Shown: positions 53,701 to 61,623 of the stretch, piece after piece
Layout: every line of letters starts with the position of its first letter
Position numbering within the stretch: position 1 is the stretch's first letter
NCBI RefSeq assembly: GCF_003390335.1
Contig: NZ_QUOU01000001.1
Coordinates: 3,472,001-3,536,000, forward strand
DNA: 64,000 nucleotides
Source of the DNA: Thalassotalea euphylliae
GTDB taxonomy: Bacteria; Pseudomonadota; Gammaproteobacteria; Enterobacterales; Alteromonadaceae
Direction: 5' to 3'
Notes under the pieces: model-generated
The model's database searches: none
What the model was told of the DNA's origin: nothing
What the model saw: only the letters and a program-made list of their open reading frames with translations
Translations under genes and position numbers: made by a program

Positions 53701-54715
53701 CATGATCACCTTTACTCGTAACGAGCAGGTGGTATTGGAAAACTCACGTACCTACTTCCGTACCGTTTGGGCAGAAACCACCTTAAAAATGCAAGCAATG
53801 CGTGACAACCCAGAATGTGCGCAAGAAGAATTCGACGTTAAATTCGATACCGAAGATCCCGGCTTAAACGCTGAACTAAGCTTTGATATCAATGAAGATA
53901 TCGTTGCTGACTTAATTGCCAAAGACGCACAAGCGGGCACTAATCCGAAGGTGGCTATTTTACGTGAGCAAGGAGTAAACTCGCACGTAGAAATGGCAGC
54001 CGCTTTTGTTCGCGCTGGCTTTAATGCAATTGACGTACATATGTCTGACATTCTGGCAGGTCGCGTTGATTTGGCTGACTTCCAAGGCTTAGTGGCTTGT
54101 GGTGGTTTCTCGTACGGTGACGTATTGGGCGCTGGTGAAGGTTGGGCGAAATCCATTCTGTTTAACGCTAATGCGCGCGAAATGTTTAAAACCTTCTTTG
54201 AACGCGCTGAAACTTTCTCATTAGGTGTGTGTAACGGCTGTCAAATGCTATCAAACCTAAAAGAAATTATTCCGGGCGCTGAGCACTGGCCGCGCTTTGT
54301 GCAAAACGAATCTGAACGTTTTGAAGCACGCTTCTCGCTGGTAGAAGTACAAGAAAGCCCGTCTATATTCTTTAAAGGTATGGCAGGCTCACGTATGCCA
54401 ATTGCCGTTTCACATGGTGAAGGTCGCACTGAATTTACTTCAGATGAAGCGATTGATGCCGCCAACGACTCTGGCACCGTTTCAATGCGTTATGTAAACA
54501 ACTACGGTGATGTGACCGAAACCTACCCAGCTAACCCGAACGGCTCGCCAGACGGCATTACAGCATTAACTACAACGGATGGTCGTGTGACTATTATGAT
54601 GCCACACCCAGAGCGCGTATTCCGCACAGTAGCCAACTCATGGCATCCAGACTCATGGGGTGAAGACTCACCTTGGGTACGTATGTTCCGTAATGCGCGT
54701 AAGTTTATTGGCTAA
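50786..54715 (+). CDS. purL: Phosphoribosylformylglycinamidine synthase
   Basis: The 1,309-residue single-chain enzyme converts FGAR to FGAM in purine synthesis. Domains: N-terminal PurS-like (TLRGAPALSDFRIQKLL), linker, two FGAM synthetase halves with ATP site ETHNHPTAISPYPGAATGSG, and a glutaminase domain with Cys1149 in GVCNGCQM and C-terminal HPERVFR. ATG 50786 (or 50792) matches the family start; the frame extends to 50708 but adds non-conserved residues. Family length is about 1,295. Confidence 0.95.
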   Translation: MAMLIQTLRGAPALSDFRIQKLLTQCAEAGLPVNDIYAEFSHFAHLSAALNADESSVLAKLLTYGPTIEEHEPNGTLLLVTPRPGTISPWSSKATDIAHNCGLDKVIRLERGIAYYINGEALTVEQEKLLNNLLHDRMMESIFAEFNDAQALFAQAEPGEFSSVDVLSGGRDALVKANSSLGLALADDEITYLADNFAKLGRNPHDIELYMFAQANSEHCRHKIFNADWTIDGVKQEKSLFKMIKNTFEENPAYVLSAYKDNAAVMAGSEAGRFYPDPETKEYGYSHENIHILMKVETHNHPTAISPYPGAATGSGGEIRDEGATGVGSKPKAGLVGFSVSNLRIPGFEQPWEIDYGKPDRIVTALDIMLEGPLGGAAFNNEFGRPAITGYFRTYEQQVNSFNGEEVRGYHKPIMIAGGFGNIREQHVQKGEINVGANLIVLGGPAMNIGLGGGAASSMASGQSCEDLDFASVQRDNPEMERRCQEVIDRCWQLGDDNPILFIHDVGAGGLSNAFPELVSDGGRGGNFELRNVPNDEPGMAPHEIWCNESQERYVLAVSDERLPIFEAICQRERAPFAVVGKATEEEHLTVTDEHFADDEHKNKPIDLPLDVLLGKTPKIIKDVKTTTAAGDEIKLANIDVAEAADRLLRLPTIAEKTFLITIGDRSVTGMVARDQMVGPWQVPVADCGVTAASLDSYHGEAMAMGERTPVALLNYGASARLAVAESLTNIAGADIGDLNRIKLSANWMSPAGHPGEDAGLYEAVKAVGEELCPELGLTIPVGKDSMSMKTQWEKDGEQKAVTAPMSLVITAFGRVEDIRKTVTPQLRTDQGDTRIVAIDLSGGKNRLGGSCLAQVYQHLGTETPDVDEAYLLRGFFNAMQTLVAEGKLLAYHDRSDGGLFTTIAEMAFAGHTGVTVDLSVFEGSDAEVLFHEELGAVIQIREDDMEAIHTIFSEYGILDYCADVARINDTDMITFTRNEQVVLENSRTYFRTVWAETTLKMQAMRDNPECAQEEFDVKFDTEDPGLNAELSFDINEDIVADLIAKDAQAGTNPKVAILREQGVNSHVEMAAAFVRAGFNAIDVHMSDILAGRVDLADFQGLVACGGFSYGDVLGAGEGWAKSILFNANAREMFKTFFERAETFSLGVCNGCQMLSNLKEIIPGAEHWPRFVQNESERFEARFSLVEVQESPSIFFKGMAGSRMPIAVSHGEGRTEFTSDEAIDAANDSGTVSMRYVNNYGDVTETYPANPNGSPDGITALTTTDGRVTIMMPHPERVFRTVANSWHPDSWGEDSPWVRMFRNARKFIG

Positions 54716-54766
54716 TATTAATGTGTATTGGCTAAGAATTTGTAGCTAGTAAATCTGGCGTATTCC

Positions 54767-54791
54767 AAGCCCGCTTCTCAGCGGGCTTTTT
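54767..54791 (+). terminator. Terminator of purL
   Basis: AAGCCCGC pairs with GCGGGCTT, loop TTCTCA, followed by a short T run. The next 300 bp to 55095 are AT-rich with one weak hairpin (GGATATT/AATATCC near 55058-55079) and no gene. Confidence 0.9.
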
Positions 54792-55095
54792 AATAACTGC
54801 ACGATACATTTCAACTTTACGCATCAGATAAGGAGCTTATGATCTTGATCGAGCCTCGTAGCAATAAATAGTTATCAGTTTGCTATTTTCCTTTAATAAA
54901 ATTCTGCAACCTCAATAAATCTATCGCTCCTTCCCAAGTTAACTTTGCAAAACTTCAGGATCATGGACACTTAATTTAAGTTTATCCGTCTTCACACAAG
55001 GTAGAGCTCAAAATACTTGAATTGTGAGAATCCTATCCTATGGTTAAACATCATTAAGGATATTATTAAAAAAATATCCGGAGAATCTTGGAATT

Positions 55096-55710
55096 TTGTC
55101 GCATCATAAGTTGTTAGGCAGCAGACTTCCCCACGCACTAGGAGTTTGTGAATATGGAAATGCCAATATCAATCAAACGCAACGCAACGCAAAACACTCT
55201 GGATCGATTATTGGCCTGCTTTACGTCAATCGTAACTATGTTTGCGATACACTAGAACTTCCTTGGCGAAATAACAGCCAAGGTATCAGTTGCATTCCAA
55301 CTGGAACCTATGGTGGGTTCGTTCGTGAAGATGGAGCTCGCGGGTGGCGAATTCAATTAACTCAGACTAGCCCACGAGTAAACATCCAGATTCACGTCGG
55401 CAACTACCCCCACGAGATTGAAGGATGCATTTTGGTCGGTGAAAGAAGCAAATTACGCAACTTTGTAGGTAGTTCGAGGGTAGCTTTGGGGTCATTACGC
55501 ACTATTTACGCCGCTCACCTACTAGCTTCTACTTATAGCGCTGGTGGTATTACGGACTCAGTTAGAGACATACCGATCCAGGTGAATATTTCTGGTGAAG
55601 TACCGACATTCACCAGCAGAGACGACGATGAATATCTGAGGCAATATCTTCGAGAGGGGCGCAATACAAAGATGCTCGATGCTCGGCACATTCACGGTGT
55701 GCTCACCTGA
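55096..55710 (+). CDS. DUF5675 family protein
   Basis: The 204-residue protein contains the DUF5675 pattern: GLLYVNRNYVCDTLELP, IPTGTYGGFVRE, VNIQIHVGNYPHEIEGCILVG with His and Cys-Gly. The family is found in phage and secretion-linked contexts and has an L,D-transpeptidase- or peptidase-like look, without proven activity. Only TTG starts are available (55096 or 55111), and the first ~35 residues match no family part. The true start may thus differ. A GTTAGGC core site lies inside the 5' end. Confidence 0.75.
   Translation: MSHHKLLGSRLPHALGVCEYGNANINQTQRNAKHSGSIIGLLYVNRNYVCDTLELPWRNNSQGISCIPTGTYGGFVREDGARGWRIQLTQTSPRVNIQIHVGNYPHEIEGCILVGERSKLRNFVGSSRVALGSLRTIYAAHLLASTYSAGGITDSVRDIPIQVNISGEVPTFTSRDDDEYLRQYLREGRNTKMLDARHIHGVLT
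55113..55119. other. Integron-like core site GTTAGGC
   Basis: Matches the GTTRRRY recombination core of integron cassettes and marks the left edge of the DUF5675 gene. No complementary RYYYAAC site was found within 150 bp upstream, so it may be only the remnant of an attachment site or chance. Confidence 0.35.
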
Positions 55711-55764
55711 TGGCTATATCGAGATGTAACTCAATCGCCCCTCTTCGTAGAGAGAGAACGTGCC

Positions 55765-55873
55765 GCCTAACTATGTATTGAAAGTAACAAGCTCTCAGTC
55801 ACTTGGTTTGCAATTGCCTCGTTCGGCGCCAACCTAGCGCCTGCTTCGCCTCTAGCTTAACGCGGTGTTAGGT
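55765..55873. other. Candidate attC recombination site (109 bp)
   Basis: GCCTAAC (55765-55771, RYYYAAC) and GTTAGGT (55867-55873, GTTRRRY) are complementary ends. AAGCT and AGCTT form inner arms, GGTTTGC and GCGCCAACC form a central stem, and TTAACGCGGT precedes the right core as in many chromosomal attC sites. The arms are asymmetric and the left spacer is long, so the site may be degenerate. It follows the DUF5675 gene by 54 bp, the position expected in a cassette. Confidence 0.5.
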
Positions 55874-55879
55874 GCTTCA

Positions 55880-56062
55880 ATGGACTTGAGCAAATACTTG
55901 GTTATTGCTCTCATTTATACTTATTTCTTTGCTAACTATGTCGTCCATAATGACAATTATTACGAATTAGCGGAAGCACATATTAATCAACTCCAGAGAG
56001 AATTAATACCTGTAAGAACTGCTCTTGAAAATAAAGTGGCTATTAAGTTAAAAGTTAAATGA
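55880..56062 (+). CDS. Small one-helix membrane protein, unknown
   Basis: The 60-residue protein begins MDLSKYLVIALIYTYFFANY, has one hydrophobic helix (residues ~5-24) and then a polar, helical tail rich in Glu/Leu/Lys. The ATG lies six bases after the GTTAGGT core and has no ribosome site, which is common for the first codon in an integron cassette. No second attC-like site is seen after it. The 200 bp to 56269 hold no other gene. Confidence 0.5.
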   Translation: MDLSKYLVIALIYTYFFANYVVHNDNYYELAEAHINQLQRELIPVRTALENKVAIKLKVK

Positions 56063-56269
56063 GAACAACAAATTAAAATAATAAATCAGAGATCCCCCCT
56101 CTACAAACAATTGCGTAACTTTGGTTTCATAATGTATTCCAACAATCAATGTGCGGCTTTAAAAACACCATACAAGTAGTTCAAATAGTGCCGCGAATTT
56201 AACCTAGCGCAAAGACAATAGTTTCGATTTAAGTCAATATCATAAAAAGAAAAACGAAGGAGAAGCACA

Positions 56270-56662
56270 TTGATCACACTTATCTGGTGTCTAATCGCAG
56301 CGGCGCTACTGCCCTATATTGCCAAAGCGCCATTAGCCGCAGCGATGAATAAAATTGGGGGCTATGACAATAACCACCCGAGAGAGCAGCAGGCAAAATT
56401 AACGGGCTTTGGCGCTCGTGCCTTGGCAGCCCATCAAAACGCGTTTGAATCGCTGATTGTGTTTGCTACTGCGGTTTTATTAGCAATTTCGACAAACACC
56501 ACAGGCGAGACGATTCAGTTACTCGCTATTACTCATATTGTTGCTAGAGTTGTTTATCACCTACTTTATCTATTGAACATTGGTTTGTTACGTTCAATTG
56601 TTTGGGGTGTTGGTATCGTCTGTTCATTTGCCATTATGTGGTTATGTATTCCCAGCGTTTAG
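56270..56662 (+). CDS. MAPEG family membrane protein
   Basis: The 130-residue four-helix protein starts at TTG with AAGGAG seven bases upstream. GARALAAHQNAFESLIVFA is the MAPEG core with the ExxxxxA/N type Glu near the second helix. Eicosanoid/glutathione-metabolism enzymes in eukaryotes share the fold; bacterial members mostly lack a known substrate. Another MAPEG gene lies at 60063. Confidence 0.85.
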   Translation: MITLIWCLIAAALLPYIAKAPLAAAMNKIGGYDNNHPREQQAKLTGFGARALAAHQNAFESLIVFATAVLLAISTNTTGETIQLLAITHIVARVVYHLLYLLNIGLLRSIVWGVGIVCSFAIMWLCIPSV

Positions 56663-56712
56663 CACGAAAACCGCACTTAACAGCTATCAACTATGAACTT
56701 AATAGCTTTGCT

Positions 56713-57189
56713 GTGCTTATCAAAAAGTTAACTGTTTTCGCAGTGACACTGGCGTTAGGTGGTTGTGCTAGCGGCCAATTAGATCTTTATAACGCTGACG
56801 GTAAGAAAGTTGGTGAGTGCACAGCAGGTTATGATTGGCATCCATACGGCGCAAAAGATTCAGTCGACTGGCTACTTAATTGGTGTGCACAACAAGCGAT
56901 CGCCGAAGGGATGGAGGTAGCAAGAGTTTCCGACCCAGCTATTTTGCAGAAAGACTATTCTTATCCAAAACCAACTGCTGCTCCTTATTGGACGAAAAAA
57001 TCTTCGAAGGCAGCATTTCGCGCCAATATTATTACAGAGACGGAATACGGCTATATTCTGGCAGATATTGAAAATGAGTTTTACTTGAGAAATGTTGATG
57101 CCCTTAATCAACTTGAGCAAGGTGAGATCAGCGAGGATGATTACCGCCAGTTACTGGAAAAGTCAGCGCTTATTTTCTATGGTGACTAA
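56713..57189 (+). CDS. Small lipoprotein, paralogue of the one at 41743
   Basis: About 158 residues from GTG 56713 (MLIKKLTVFAVTLALGGC): signal peptide and lipobox LGGC. The frame is open further back to 56602 inside the MAPEG gene, and ATG 56644 is another possible start. The mature part shares with the 41743 protein the SGQL.LY.ADGKK start, a Cys after it, CAQQAIAEG, a PYWTKKS segment and EYGYILADIE. It has a longer, acidic C-terminus (EQGEISEDDYRQLLE). Confidence 0.75.
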   Translation: MLIKKLTVFAVTLALGGCASGQLDLYNADGKKVGECTAGYDWHPYGAKDSVDWLLNWCAQQAIAEGMEVARVSDPAILQKDYSYPKPTAAPYWTKKSSKAAFRANIITETEYGYILADIENEFYLRNVDALNQLEQGEISEDDYRQLLEKSALIFYGD

Positions 57190-57252
57190 ACCTCAAAGAT
57201 CAGCAAAGCTTGTTTATTTCACTATTGTTTATCTCACTAGGGAGGCAGAGTT

Positions 57253-58296
57253 ATGAACATTAAGCTGTTAGCCATGGGCTGCTTGTTCACTTTTTTTCAG
57301 CTGTCTGCACAAGTTACTGAAAAAGCTGAAAACATTACCCCCTCGACATTCTCTAATCTAACACTAGATTCCGCCTTCAATACCCCACACTTTTATGTTG
57401 AAAGCAATCTTGAATTTGCGCTTTTACACGAGCTAGCCCATGCGATTATTGAGTTAAATAATATTCCAGTGTTAGGTGGTCGAGAAAAAGCCGCCGATCA
57501 AATCGCCACCATGTTTATGATGCTCAACAGTCGCGACGTGGATGATGATTTATTAGATCAGATGGTTTCCATTTCCGCAGAGTGGATGATTGAATGGCAG
57601 CAAGAAGTCGAACATTCGTCTATTGCTTTTTGGGATGTGCACCCATTATCCATTCAACGCTTTTATGACGTTACTTGCCTTGTGTATGGGGCCGCAGTGG
57701 ATAAATTAGAGCGTATTCGAAAAGAAGCATGGCTCCCCTACCAGCGCGCATGGGACTGTGATCTTGAATACCAGCAAAATCGTGAAACACTTAGCTGGCT
57801 CGCCGACAACTACAGTTATGTGACCTTCGATGAAAGCTGGCATCCCGTTCCAAAAGCAAACGCTGGCACTGGTCGCCCGACAGTCAATGTGCAATATATA
57901 ACGCCCTCTCGTCCAGCGCATAAAGCCATAGTGCAATGGTTGCAATCGTCAGAGCGGGTTGCTTATATTCTTGGCCGAGTAAATGAAGCGATCAAACTCC
58001 CCAAGCCAGTGACCATTTACTTTGAAAGCCAATGCTCTGAGCCCGATGCTTGGTGGAATCCCAATATTGACGGCATCATTATTTGTTATGAATTAATTGA
58101 GCAGTTCGAGCAAAATGAAAAGCGCTTAAAACCGTTAATCAATAAGCTCAAAGGTGAAGCGAATCAAAGCTATTTATTTCTATTTCCCAGTAAATATGAA
58201 GCGCTGATATCAACGCACAAAGGCGTGCTTAGAGAGCGTTTTATTCAAGAGATGGAGCAAATGCTAAAGCAAAATAAAACAGCGCAATCAAAGTAG
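57253..58296 (+). CDS. DUF4344 metallopeptidase-like protein
   Basis: The 347-residue secreted protein has a short signal sequence. H59-E60-L-A-H63 (HELAHAIIE) is a zinc motif, followed by GREKAADQIA (Glu78 and Asp82), the DUF4344 arrangement. Length is larger than typical (~250-280), with a C-terminal half that reads like a second copy of a peptidase fold without HExxH. A ribosome site AGGGAGG lies before the ATG. Substrate unknown. Confidence 0.82.
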   Translation: MNIKLLAMGCLFTFFQLSAQVTEKAENITPSTFSNLTLDSAFNTPHFYVESNLEFALLHELAHAIIELNNIPVLGGREKAADQIATMFMMLNSRDVDDDLLDQMVSISAEWMIEWQQEVEHSSIAFWDVHPLSIQRFYDVTCLVYGAAVDKLERIRKEAWLPYQRAWDCDLEYQQNRETLSWLADNYSYVTFDESWHPVPKANAGTGRPTVNVQYITPSRPAHKAIVQWLQSSERVAYILGRVNEAIKLPKPVTIYFESQCSEPDAWWNPNIDGIIICYELIEQFEQNEKRLKPLINKLKGEANQSYLFLFPSKYEALISTHKGVLRERFIQEMEQMLKQNKTAQSK

Positions 58297-58433
58297 CCCA
58301 CTACCCATTATTTCAATTAATGCGATGCTTCCATCAATGAAGTTCACAACTCAAAGTGCAACGAATCAAGCCCTTTACCTTGTGGTATCTATACTATGAT
58401 CATTGCTGTTCACCATAAAAGTTAACCCGGATT

Positions 58434-58745
58434 ATGATTGCTAAGACCCCGAAACCGTCCTACTACGCAGTTATCTTCACCTCCATGCGCACCATAAATG
58501 ACAAGGGGTATGCAGAAACGGCGGAGTTAATGGTGCAGCTCGCCGAGCAACAATCTGGCTTTTTAGGCGTTGAATCGGCGCGAGAAGACCTTGGTATTAC
58601 GGTTTCTTATTGGCAAGATCTTGAATCTATTCGAGCGTGGAAGATGAATGCGGAGCACCAACTAGCGCAACGCAAAGGTCATCAGCTTTGGTACCAACAC
58701 TTTAAAGTACGTATTGCCAAAGTAGAAAGAGACTATGAAAAATAA
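58434..58745 (+). CDS. Antibiotic biosynthesis monooxygenase (ABM) domain protein
   Basis: The 103-residue ferredoxin-like dimeric fold has SYYAVIFTSMR, MVQLAEQQSGFLGVESA, VSYWQDLESIRAWK and the C-terminal WYQHFKVRIAKVERDYE. Such small ABM proteins are often haem-degrading or detoxifying enzymes of unproved substrate. It lies 42 bp before the cupin gene, likely the same transcript. Confidence 0.88.
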   Translation: MIAKTPKPSYYAVIFTSMRTINDKGYAETAELMVQLAEQQSGFLGVESAREDLGITVSYWQDLESIRAWKMNAEHQLAQRKGHQLWYQHFKVRIAKVERDYEK

Positions 58746-58787
58746 CGATAAAGTAGTTTTCACTCAAAAAAACGTGAGGAGCAACAT

Positions 58788-59243
58788 ATGACGTTTGATG
58801 CCATCAACTTTAACGAAAAACTTGCCAAGTTTAACGACCATTGGTCACCGCGAGTTATTGCTGAAATGAACGACTACCAATTTAAGCTGGCTAAAGTGGA
58901 GGGAGCGTTTATCTGGCATCAGCACGACGATACCGATGAAGTCTTTATTGTTATCAATGGTACCTTAAACATTGAATTTCGCGATGGCAAAGTCACACTT
59001 AACGCAGGTGAAATGTATGTTGTACCCAAAGGTGTGGAGCACAAACCAATCGCTAACAATGAATGCCATATCATGTTGGTTGAGCCAAGAGGCGTCATTA
59101 ACACAGGTGAAAGTCATACAGGAGAAAATAACACAGGCGAAAGTCATACAGGAGAAAATAACACAGGCGAAAGTCATACGAGGGAAAGTGATACGGGTCA
59201 ATCGCGTAATAAATTAACCGCCAAAAATGACGTTTGGATTTAG
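58788..59243 (+). CDS. Cupin-domain protein with repetitive C-terminal tail
   Basis: The 151-residue protein has cupin motif 1 FIWHQHDDTDEVFIVINGTL (residues ~38-58) and motif 2 GEMYVVPKGVEHKP (~77-91), which supply metal-binding His/Glu. The usual ~110-residue domain is extended by a tail of NTGESHTGEN repeats encoded by a 30-bp tandem repeat. The tail is hydrophilic and probably disordered. Function unknown; a metal-dependent small-molecule role is likely. Confidence 0.88.
   Translation: MTFDAINFNEKLAKFNDHWSPRVIAEMNDYQFKLAKVEGAFIWHQHDDTDEVFIVINGTLNIEFRDGKVTLNAGEMYVVPKGVEHKPIANNECHIMLVEPRGVINTGESHTGENNTGESHTGENNTGESHTRESDTGQSRNKLTAKNDVWI
59101..59190 (+). repeat. 30-bp tandem repeat, three units, in the cupin gene
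   Basis: Units start at 59101, 59131 and 59161, each beginning ACACAGG(T/C)GAAAGTCATAC. The first two differ by one base, and the last has diverged in its second half. The period is ten codons, so unit gain or loss keeps the frame. Confidence 0.92.
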
Positions 59244-59397
59244 CGCGCCCAGCGCACATCTAATAGTGTTTTAATTTACATCTTGTTACGGGTTAGCGCT
59301 TTACCCTACACAACTTTCTTAGCATAGTTTGTTCGTACATTTTTAACATTTGACTAACAAGCTTTACCTGTGTTTACGAAATAAAAGGGATTTATCG

Positions 59398-59925
59398 ATG
59401 ATTAAAAAAGGACTCATTTGGCTTGTCACTTCCACCGCCGCACTACTAACCCTTCCTAGCCAAGCCAATGACATTGATTTTTCGCTGGGTACTGGATACC
59501 CCTACTTTATTATTCCTGAGGTCTCTTTTCCGATAAATAACGCACGCCAGCGACTGTATGCTAACTATAAAATTGGCTTAGACGATGGCTTTTCTGTTGG
59601 CTTTGAACATAGTTTGACGACTGATAATACGCATGCGATTGGTATCTTAGCAGGCGCTATTGGCGCGCGAGACGATGAGCGCCCTTGTCCGAATACGGCT
59701 GACAATGACAGCTCAAGTGCTAGCTTGGGTGAAGCCATCGCCTGTGGTTTGCTTGAGGTGTTTGACGATGAAACCACCAATGGCGTAGGTCTATCTTACA
59801 GCTATAACCATAATGGCTTAAACCATAGCGGCTTTCGCATTCGCTTTGAATTGGGCTACGGCAAGGGCAAAGACAGCGATGAGAGCCGTGCGGATGCTGG
59901 TATTATCTTGAGTTACCAATTCTAG
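59398..59925 (+). CDS. Outer-membrane beta-barrel-like protein
   Basis: The 175-residue protein starts MIKKGLIWLVTSTAALLTLP, with signal cleavage after SQA. The mature part alternates hydrophobic and polar residues (LYANYKIGLDDGFSVGFEHS, FRIRFELGYGKG) and ends in a C-terminal aromatic (SYQF), typical of small porin-like barrels. A Cys pair with an acidic, Ser-rich insert (PCPNTADNDSSS) may form a loop. The upstream frame from 59350 is not needed. Family not recognised. Confidence 0.78.
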   Translation: MIKKGLIWLVTSTAALLTLPSQANDIDFSLGTGYPYFIIPEVSFPINNARQRLYANYKIGLDDGFSVGFEHSLTTDNTHAIGILAGAIGARDDERPCPNTADNDSSSASLGEAIACGLLEVFDDETTNGVGLSYSYNHNGLNHSGFRIRFELGYGKGKDSDESRADAGIILSYQF

Positions 59926-60062
59926 TTTTAGCACTCTTTATAATTACCGCCTTTTCAGTAGGTTAAATACCTGACACTAGCGCCCGATATATTGCTCATG
60001 ACTTTTAGCCTAGTCAAAGACATGCTAGGGTGGTCACTAAACAATAATAATTAAGGGTTATA

Positions 60063-60485
60063 ATGACAGGTTCTGCTATTTTCTTTCCTGTGCTAGCGCA
60101 CGTTCTGTTGGTGATTTTACTGTTCTTTGCGTTAATTTCTCGTAAAAACAAAGCCGTGAAAGCCAAAGCGGTTGATTTATCAAAAACACCGACTGACGCC
60201 AGTGCGTGGACAACGGATGTGGTGAAAGTGTCTAACAACATCGCCAATCAATTTGAAACCCCGGTGCTGTTTATGGTGCTGTGTATTGTGGCTTTTGTTA
60301 TCGGTGCAGCTGATGCAATGATGGTCGGTTTAGCTTGGGCTTATGTGTTACTTCGCTACGTGCATGCTTATATCCATATTGGCTCAAATTACGTACCTTA
60401 CCGTATGAGAGCTTTTGCGATGTCATTGCTGATCATATTAACGATGGCGATTCGATTAGGACTTGAATTGGCGGCAAATACTTGA
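60063..60485 (+). CDS. MAPEG family membrane protein
   Basis: The 140-residue four-helix protein has the MAPEG-type NNIANQFETPVLFMVLCIV and YVLLRYVHAYIHIGSNYVPYR-like motif. It is not a close copy of the protein at 56270. It begins with ATG after GGGTTATA. Role unknown. Confidence 0.88.
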   Translation: MTGSAIFFPVLAHVLLVILLFFALISRKNKAVKAKAVDLSKTPTDASAWTTDVVKVSNNIANQFETPVLFMVLCIVAFVIGAADAMMVGLAWAYVLLRYVHAYIHIGSNYVPYRMRAFAMSLLIILTMAIRLGLELAANT

Positions 60486-60617
60486 CCTAGCGGCAAGTCT
60501 CAGCACAACGTCATTACCTCTTGCCTTTGTCTGATATGAAAATAAATGGTTGTTTATGGCGTATAAAATTGCCTGCGTAATGTTGAGAGCGTTAAAACAG
60601 ACAGAAAAGGAATGAAA

Positions 60618-61079
60618 ATGGACATTCGCCTAGACGACCTCACCAGTGCACAAGTTATTGAGCTGTTAGAGGAACACTTAGCCGATATGCAAGTGACCTC
60701 ACCACCTGAGAGTAAACATGCGCTCGATCTTGACGCCTTAAAATGTGCATCAGTACTATTTTGGACGCTATGGGATAACGACCAACTAGCAGGCTTTGCT
60801 GCCTGTAAACAATTAGATGCCAGTCACGCTGAGCTAAAGTCGATGAGAACAGCAAGAAGCTACAAAAACAAGGGCGTTGCCTCTCGCTTACTCAAGCATA
60901 TTATTAACGACGTAAAAGCCAAGGGTTTTGACAAACTCAGCTTGGAAACCGGCTCAATGGATTACTTTGCCCCAGCACGAGCACTGTATCAAAAGCATGG
61001 CTTTAGCTATTGCGAACCTTTTAGTGACTATGTCGACGATCCCAACAGCAAATTTATGACACTTAACCTGAGGGAGTAA
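60618..61079 (+). CDS. GNAT family acetyltransferase
   Basis: About 153 residues from ATG 60618, with AAAGG seven bases upstream (an ATG two codons earlier sits too close to it). The acetyl-CoA motif is SYKNKGVASRLLKHII, followed by the catalytic-face strand FDKLSLETGS and a C-terminal KHGFSYC. It resembles small-molecule or peptide acetyltransferases of the YafP/YncA kind; the acceptor is not known. Confidence 0.88.
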   Translation: MDIRLDDLTSAQVIELLEEHLADMQVTSPPESKHALDLDALKCASVLFWTLWDNDQLAGFAACKQLDASHAELKSMRTARSYKNKGVASRLLKHIINDVKAKGFDKLSLETGSMDYFAPARALYQKHGFSYCEPFSDYVDDPNSKFMTLNLRE

Positions 61080-61164
61080 CTATAAGTAATTCCCCCTCAC
61101 AGCACACAGCACACAGCATCAATTAAAATCAACTCACAGCAATAATCATTATCAAGGAAGAAAA

Positions 61165-61542
61165 GTGTTAGAGCATATCAAGGTAAAGCATTTATTGAGC
61201 ACTGTAGTTATCAGAAACTTGGTTGCAGCATCGCTACTTTTGTCGATAACCAGTTGCGTTGTAGTGCCTATGAAAGACCACACCTACCAAGCCAAATGCG
61301 AAATTTCATCTGACAGAAAAGTATTAAAAATAGTAGATGGTTATAAGGACAACAATACTTATTACTCCATCTCTGGGGTAATATTATTACCCATTACGGG
61401 GATCGTCTCTGGCGCTTATGTCGCGGTCAACAATATTTATCACTTGGGCGAAGAAACCATCAAATGCAGTGACAAAGCCGCAGTCTCGGCAGAAGATTTC
61501 AGCACAAGCCAAGCAGCCAAAGTAAAACCTGTGACCCCATAA
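61165..61542 (+). CDS. Small lipoprotein, unknown
   Basis: The 125-residue protein starts at GTG with AAGGAAG upstream. A hydrophobic signal helix is followed by lipobox SITSC; the mature part has one further hydrophobic segment (YYSISGVILLPITGIVSGAY). Cys residues in KCEISSD and IKCSDK may pair. No family recognised. Confidence 0.72.
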   Translation: MLEHIKVKHLLSTVVIRNLVAASLLLSITSCVVVPMKDHTYQAKCEISSDRKVLKIVDGYKDNNTYYSISGVILLPITGIVSGAYVAVNNIYHLGEETIKCSDKAAVSAEDFSTSQAAKVKPVTP

Positions 61543-61623
61543 GCACAGTTAACACCGCGCCCAAGTAATACGTTCAAACCTTCTTATGTAATTGAGTAAC
61601 TTAATAACCTAGTAACGTCGTCA

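Noticed and set aside
56180..56215. Second attC-like site (ATTTAAC core) after the 60-aa gene
   Set aside because: The motif is short and AT-rich, with no complementary GTTRRRY partner at attC distance.
59101..59190. CRISPR array
   Set aside because: Repeats of 30 bp are contiguous with no spacers and lie in the reading frame of the cupin gene.
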